From CAYLJJ01 sp964384025 (GTDB lineage: Bacteria > Myxococcota_A > Bradymonadia > UBA7976 > UBA1532): a stretch of 64,000 nt of DNA. The stretch is taken from NCBI GenBank assembly GCA_964384025.1, contig CAYLJJ010000016.1, positions 19,376 through 83,375 on the forward strand. The letters are read 5' to 3'. This document shows positions 59,933 to 64,000 of this stretch, one piece after another. Within the stretch, counting starts at the first letter, position 1; each line of letters starts with the position of its first letter. The position numbers and the translations under genes were made by a program. The notes below the pieces were generated by a model. It searched no databases. It saw nothing but the letters and a program-made list of their open reading frames with translations, and was not told the DNA's origin.

Positions 59933-60621
59933 TGTCTGAGATCTACTTGAGTAATGCCCAAGGTCGTAAGGCGACCCTGAAGCTCTCTGTGCTTCAGCCT
60001 CCCGCGAGCCCTCGCCCAGGTCTGCCTGGACATGAGTTGAACTTTACCCGCTATCTGGCCAGCACTGAGGAGGGGCTCCATGAAGCTCTTCAGGCGAGGT
60101 ATGGCGAGGAGTACGCTCAGGCGCTGCTGGATGGAGATCCCGAGATCGACATGGAGGTGGTGGGGCAGCGTGTTGAGAGTACTCATGTCGTCTACCTCTC
60201 CTCTCGGGCTCAGACGCTCTATGCGCCGCCCTCTCTCAAGGAGGTGCTCATCGCCCCTGACGGGACGGAAAAGCTGAGAAGAGAACCAGAGGATGTGGAG
60301 GGCAATATCGATGAAGAGCATCCTCTGCGTTGGACTGGGCGAAAGTTTAAGCTTAGAGATCTGGTGCAACGCTTTGTCTTTCGTCGCAGCTTCCAGATCA
60401 TTCACCGAGATCCCCTCAGCTATGATTACCTCTTCGCTATGGCTCAAGAGCTCGATGAGGAGCAGGTGGCTGTGATGTTGGGTGCAGGGGATGGAAGGAA
60501 GCCCCTCATTTTCCAACAGAATGGCAGCCCCTACAGAGGTTTTTTAGAGGGCCGAGTAGAGGGTCGTTCTTATCAGCTCCTGTTGCATCTGAGCAATATG
60601 GAGCTTAAGCGCCCGGAGTAG
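59932..60621 (+). CDS. Uncharacterised protein, second of the cluster
   Basis: 229 residues from the ATG that shares its A with the upstream TGA; a TTG one codon earlier is less likely. Soluble and without a recognised domain. Visible patches: YLSNAQGRKATLKLSVLQ at the start, LKEVLIAPDGTEKL, VQRFVFRRSFQIIHRDPLSY and QQNGSPYRGFLEGRVEGRSY, YQLLLHLSNMELK near the end. The strand-rich C terminus might be a binding domain. Function unknown. Confidence 0.5.
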   Translation: MSEIYLSNAQGRKATLKLSVLQPPASPRPGLPGHELNFTRYLASTEEGLHEALQARYGEEYAQALLDGDPEIDMEVVGQRVESTHVVYLSSRAQTLYAPPSLKEVLIAPDGTEKLRREPEDVEGNIDEEHPLRWTGRKFKLRDLVQRFVFRRSFQIIHRDPLSYDYLFAMAQELDEEQVAVMLGAGDGRKPLIFQQNGSPYRGFLEGRVEGRSYQLLLHLSNMELKRPE

Positions 60622-60625
60622 AAAG

Positions 60626-62062
60626 ATGGGAAGTTATCGTGAAGATCAAGCTCAGCCTTTCGGAGCAGGGCTTCGAAGCCCTGAGGGCAGCGTCGAGGAT
60701 CTCAAGCTCCTGGGTCGCCTTCGATCCTATAGACACAGGATCAACAAGAGCTTTCAAACCCTGAGCCCTGAAGAGCTGAGCCCCTTTAGCCCCTCAGGGA
60801 GGCTCTGGGCAGCGGCTGAGTCTGGAGGAACCCCCTGTTTTCTCCTCTTTGAAGAGGGGAAGGCTTGGCTTAGCGACTCTCAGGGGCATGTGATCCATGG
60901 TGAGCTTCCGCTGCTTAAAGAGGCGCGACAGCTCCTGAGATCCAGCCGAGATCTTCAGATCATCGCAGGAGATCTGCTGCTTAAGGGGAGCGGTCCTGAG
61001 GGCCGCGATCTCTTCCGCGCAGAGCCTGCGGCAGATTGGGGAGATCACCTGAGCTTTATCGCTTCTGAGATCTTCGAGGGTCTGGGACCCTTTGAGAGCT
61101 ATGAAGCAAATCAGGAAGAGCTGAAGAGGCTCTTTAAAGGAGCTTGGCGCCTTCATCCGCTCTCATTTCGCTCCATTGAGGGTAGTGCGGCGATTCGGCA
61201 GCTCTATATGGAGTGGGTGGAGGGTGCTGAGGCGGAGGGGCTCCTGATTCGCCCTGAGAGCGGAAAGAGAGGCCTACGACTGAGACCCTCTCTGAACCTA
61301 AACGCTGTCATCGTGGGCTATACGGAGTCAGCCAAAGAGCCCAACTCCATCCACTCTCTCTGTTTGGCCCTGCGTCGAGGAGAGGGGCAGTATCAGATCA
61401 TCGGGGAGTGTAAGAGGATGACTGAGGAGCGCCGGGAGGCGCTGTTCTATCGTCTTAAGGAGAGGCAGATCCCCTCCAGCTTCCATCATCCCAATCGAAA
61501 AGGGGCCCTCTACCGCTTTGTGCGCCCTGAGCTGGCTCTGAAGATCAGGTTGAGAGATCTTCGATCTGAGGCTGCCTCGGGAGAGGCGTTGATGGGGATG
61601 GTCTGTAGCTGTGATGGTGCCTCTTGGAGCGCGCTTCAGTTGATGCCAGGGATCAGCTGTTTGCGCCCCACCTTTGTGCGTCTCTTAGAAAGAGAGGAAC
61701 TGGAGAGCGAAGAGCTGAGCCTCGATCAGGTCCGACCGCATTGCCCGCTCCCCAAGCTGGAAGCTCAAGCTCAGATTCTTCAGTTGCCCCAAAGTCAACT
61801 GCTCCGCCGCGAAGTCTACATCAAGCGAAGCAAAGAAAAGAGCCTGGTGCGCAAGGTTCTGCTTTGGAAGAGCAATAAAGAGAGAGTTGATCCTCGCTTT
61901 CCAGCCTTCCTTGTTCAGTTCACAGATTACAACCCTGGGCGTAAGGAGCCTCTTAAGCGAGAGCTGCGTTTGGCACCTCGGCGGGCTTTAGCAGATGAGA
62001 TCTTTGAGGCGATGCTCGAGAGCCATATCAAGCGAGGTTGGTCTGCTTACCCTGGGGAGTAA
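60626..62062 (+). CDS. ATP-dependent DNA ligase-like protein, probably inactive
   Basis: 478 residues, ATG at 60626, four bases after the previous gene. The middle and end follow the order of the nucleotidyltransferase ligases: a motif III-like stretch (LSFIASEIFEGLGPFESYE), motif IV-like AEGLLIRPESGK, motif V-like LRLRPSLNLNAVIVGYTES, and an OB-like part (SLCLALRRGEGQYQIIGECK, RFVRPELALKIRLRDL). The C terminus reads KVLLWKSNKERVDPRFPAFL then FTDYNPGRKEPLKRELRLAP. At the expected motif I (KxDG) only AAESGGTPCFLL is seen, so the catalytic Lys seems lost. Role unknown; perhaps a DNA-end-binding or scaffolding protein (inference). Confidence 0.5.
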   Translation: MGSYREDQAQPFGAGLRSPEGSVEDLKLLGRLRSYRHRINKSFQTLSPEELSPFSPSGRLWAAAESGGTPCFLLFEEGKAWLSDSQGHVIHGELPLLKEARQLLRSSRDLQIIAGDLLLKGSGPEGRDLFRAEPAADWGDHLSFIASEIFEGLGPFESYEANQEELKRLFKGAWRLHPLSFRSIEGSAAIRQLYMEWVEGAEAEGLLIRPESGKRGLRLRPSLNLNAVIVGYTESAKEPNSIHSLCLALRRGEGQYQIIGECKRMTEERREALFYRLKERQIPSSFHHPNRKGALYRFVRPELALKIRLRDLRSEAASGEALMGMVCSCDGASWSALQLMPGISCLRPTFVRLLEREELESEELSLDQVRPHCPLPKLEAQAQILQLPQSQLLRREVYIKRSKEKSLVRKVLLWKSNKERVDPRFPAFLVQFTDYNPGRKEPLKRELRLAPRRALADEIFEAMLESHIKRGWSAYPGE

Positions 62063-62074
62063 AAGGAGCATTGA

Positions 62075-62803
62075 TTGAAGAAGATCTTTAGACTGGGTTG
62101 CCTATTTACAGGCCTCCTCATGCTGCTCTTGGTGGCTGGCTTGGCCTATCAACTCTACAGCCTGGGGAGCAATTTCAGCTCAGATCGGCCTTTAGAGATA
62201 AAGCCTCAAGTCATCAACTCTAAGCGGAGCAAGGCACTCGTTCAAATCTTGGAAGCGCGCAAAGATCCTCAGCTCTTGGAGCTGAGTGAGTCTCAAAGCA
62301 GCTACCTGCTTCAGGCCTTACTGCGCGATCCTGAGCTGCTTAAGACGCCCAGCGGTGATACAGAGTACTCTGAACCTGAGGAGCTGCTTGAGCTTTTAGA
62401 GGATCTTGATCTTCAGCCTGAGAGCTTGCGTTGGGAGGCTCTGGCCGTCGAACTGCGCTTTTATGAGGGGGGGCTTAAGTTAGCCCTGACCGTTCCCTAT
62501 CTAAAGAAGAAGACCCATCTGAACCTCCAAATCGAAGCCAAACTCATATGGCCAGCCCAAGAGGGGGAGATCCAGATCAGCTCCATCCATATCGGTGAGA
62601 AGGAGTTGTTCAAAGGGAAATTCTATGGGAAATATCTGAAAAAGAGGATTCAGGAGAGTATCGATGAGGAAATTCCACAGATAAAACAGCCTGTTTTGGA
62701 ATCCCTACGTCTCCAACCTGGAAAGCTGAGGCTTAAATTTGCTTCCCGTGGCCGTGCATTCTGGTCGGAGAGCATCAACAAGATGCTAAAGAAGAATTTT
62801 TAA
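62075..62803 (+). CDS. Single-pass membrane-anchored protein of unknown function
   Basis: 242 residues from a TTG start (GGAG upstream at 62063-62068). One membrane segment at about residues 9-27 (LFTGLLMLLLVAGLAYQLY) with a short positive N terminus puts the rest in the periplasm. The remainder is Leu/Glu/Lys-rich and mixed alpha-beta (LNLQIEAKLIWPAQEGEIQI). No family recognised. Last gene of the four-gene cluster; its stop overlaps the stop of the convergent gene. Confidence 0.5.
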   Translation: MKKIFRLGCLFTGLLMLLLVAGLAYQLYSLGSNFSSDRPLEIKPQVINSKRSKALVQILEARKDPQLLELSESQSSYLLQALLRDPELLKTPSGDTEYSEPEELLELLEDLDLQPESLRWEALAVELRFYEGGLKLALTVPYLKKKTHLNLQIEAKLIWPAQEGEIQISSIHIGEKELFKGKFYGKYLKKRIQESIDEEIPQIKQPVLESLRLQPGKLRLKFASRGRAFWSESINKMLKKNF

Positions 62804-64000
62804 TCTAACCAGAGAATTCCACTTGCGGTGTCTGGTCCCGGTCTCTCCCGATCCCAAATACTCCAGCGCTCAAGATCAGGTTGAAGATCGAGGCTCAACC
62901 TCTCAACCAGACCTCCAGAGTTTCCATTAGAGAAAAGGTAGCCACCTGGGATCACCTCAAAATAGTACGCATGCTCAAGATAGTGACAGCCTCCATCAAG
63001 CGTCACTGCGCCTGTACTCTGGTAGAGCCGATAACAGAAATCATTGCCTCGATCCTCCAACACCAAGAGCCCCCCTTCGGCGCCCTCTGTGACACCATAG
63101 AGCCCCTCATTCAATGAGAAAGGAGAGGAGAGATCGTCGAGGTGATAGAGCGCGGTGCGCCCCTCCCAACCCGCCCAGACCTTTCCCTCTACATAAGCAA
63201 GGCCCACAGAGTAATGCCAAGTCCCGCTGCCCCCTGCTGTATCAGGGAGTTGGATTGTTTCTTGGAGGCGCCCCTGAAGATCCCAAGCGTAGAGCTTGCC
63301 GTCTGGCCCTCCATCTCCAAGCAGTCGCTCCTGTTGTGGATCCCAGAGGAGATGCTCTGGGCCTCGCTCTCGCTCATAGAGAGGTTGACCTTCGATATCC
63401 TCCATCTCGAACACCACCGGGAGACGCTCTCCGCTCCGAGTCATCCGAACGATCTGAGGAAGAGCATCATGAGCCCCTTTCCCGCTGATCAGGAGATCGC
63501 CCCCCTCCTCCTCTGGGAGCATGATGATATGTCCAGCGCCTCGATCCGCTCCCTGGGCAAATTGAGAGAGTAGGCGTCCACTGAGATCGTAGAGATAAAG
63601 CTCACCACCACGATAATCTCCTACGAGCACATCTCCCGCGAGTTGAACTAAGATCTCGGTCTCAACACGACAAGCACCCAACTCTGCGACAAAATGCAAC
63701 GGGACAGGAGCTGTAAACCAAGGCGTTGGGATGCCTCCCTGATCGGGGAGCCCAGGGCTCCAAATCCAGCGATCTCCTCGGTCCTGAATTCGCCCTCCCA
63801 GCTCGGAGAGCGCAGAAATCTGGCTGCCCTCTGAAGCTTCAACGCTGATCTCTACGGTCTCTCCTCTTTGATAGAGGCGCTCCTCTCGTAGCTCTGCTTG
63901 GATGAAGATCTCCTCTTCACAGAGGATTTCACCGCCTCCAGCTCCGCCACCCATACCCGCTTCACCAGCAGCGCCCGCTCCGCCACCCATACCCGCTTCA
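62800..64000 (-). CDS. Lipoprotein-like propeller protein, 5' end outside window
   Basis: The minus-strand frame is open to the right edge, so the start is missing; the visible part is about 400 residues. It begins in a Gly/Ala-rich repeat linker (GMGGGAGAAGEAG), which usually follows a lipobox in this type of bacterium, then GEILCEEEIFIQAEL. The main part has repeated strand motifs (LYLYDLSGRLLSQFAQGADR, LYAWDLQGRLQETIQLPD, ALYHLDDLSSPFSLN) typical of a beta-propeller. It resembles the lipoprotein at 20440-21459. Probably surface or periplasmic; ligand unknown. Confidence 0.6.
   Translation of the reverse strand, partial: EAGMGGGAGAAGEAGMGGGAGGGEILCEEEIFIQAELREERLYQRGETVEISVEASEGSQISALSELGGRIQDRGDRWIWSPGLPDQGGIPTPWFTAPVPLHFVAELGACRVETEILVQLAGDVLVGDYRGGELYLYDLSGRLLSQFAQGADRGAGHIIMLPEEEGGDLLISGKGAHDALPQIVRMTRSGERLPVVFEMEDIEGQPLYERERGPEHLLWDPQQERLLGDGGPDGKLYAWDLQGRLQETIQLPDTAGGSGTWHYSVGLAYVEGKVWAGWEGRTALYHLDDLSSPFSLNEGLYGVTEGAEGGLLVLEDRGNDFCYRLYQSTGAVTLDGGCHYLEHAYYFEVIPGGYLFSNGNSGGLVERLSLDLQPDLERWSIWDRERPGPDTASGILWLD
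63941..64000 (-). repeat. 36-base tandem repeat at the window edge
   Basis: One full 36-base unit (63941-63976) and the first 24 bases of a second (63977-64000). They encode the 12-residue unit GEAGMGGGAGAA. The array probably continues past the edge. Confidence 0.75.

Overview
The window is a 64-kb stretch of a Gram-negative bacterium that looks like a deltaproteobacterial/Myxococcota-type organism, possibly near the Bradymonadales. The grounds are lipoproteins with Gly/Ala-rich linkers, large secreted fibrinogen-like proteins, FHA and MshEN-type signalling proteins, sigma70-like promoters and frequent TTG/GTG starts. The taxonomic call is inference; no rRNA gene is present.

Layout. (1) 1-2479: two overlapping DUF4139 (MuiA-like) genes, the first cut by the left edge. 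(2) 2543-11956: three tandem paralogues encoding very large secreted proteins (signal peptide, N-terminal beta domain, 34-residue 'LDG' repeats, C-terminal fibrinogen-like domains), followed by a dead Cys-rich gene fragment on the other strand (11961-12197). (3) 12301-27895: housekeeping and accessory genes: a UvrD/PcrA helicase whose 3' end overlaps rlmE, a DUF2760-Hsp70-Hsp70 cassette, two minus-strand lipoprotein genes, an FHA protein, an MshEN-domain protein, proS and rlmB. (4) 27932-59011: the translation/transcription super-cluster: tRNA-Thr/Tyr/Gly/Thr, tuf, rpmG, tRNA-Trp, secE, nusG, rplKAJL, rpoBC, rpsL, rpsG, fusA, then the S10, spc and alpha operons through rplQ. (5) 59333-62803: four co-directional uncharacterised genes, one of which looks like a degenerate ATP-dependent DNA-ligase relative. 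(6) 62800-64000: a minus-strand lipoprotein-like gene running off the right edge.

The ribosomal cluster has near-canonical order but lacks rplC (between rpsJ and rplD), rpsN (between rplE and rpsH), map and infA (between adk and rpmJ), and tuf between fusA and rpsJ (a tuf copy is upstream at 28537). These essential genes must lie elsewhere in the genome. Short GC-rich perfect hairpins occupy three of the sites. The spc operon is split by a hairpin and a consensus promoter before rpsE.

The most interesting non-coding signals are: a multi-helix structured leader upstream of rpsL (42145-42250) directly downstream of a strong promoter; a stem with an exact kink-turn signature between rplK and rplA (31555-31584); an L10 leader before rplJ; an attenuator-like terminator between rpsD and rpoA (57361-57427); and alternative hairpins between tuf and rpmG. 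The most interesting protein-level candidates are the mosaic fibrinogen-like family and the 59333-62803 cluster.
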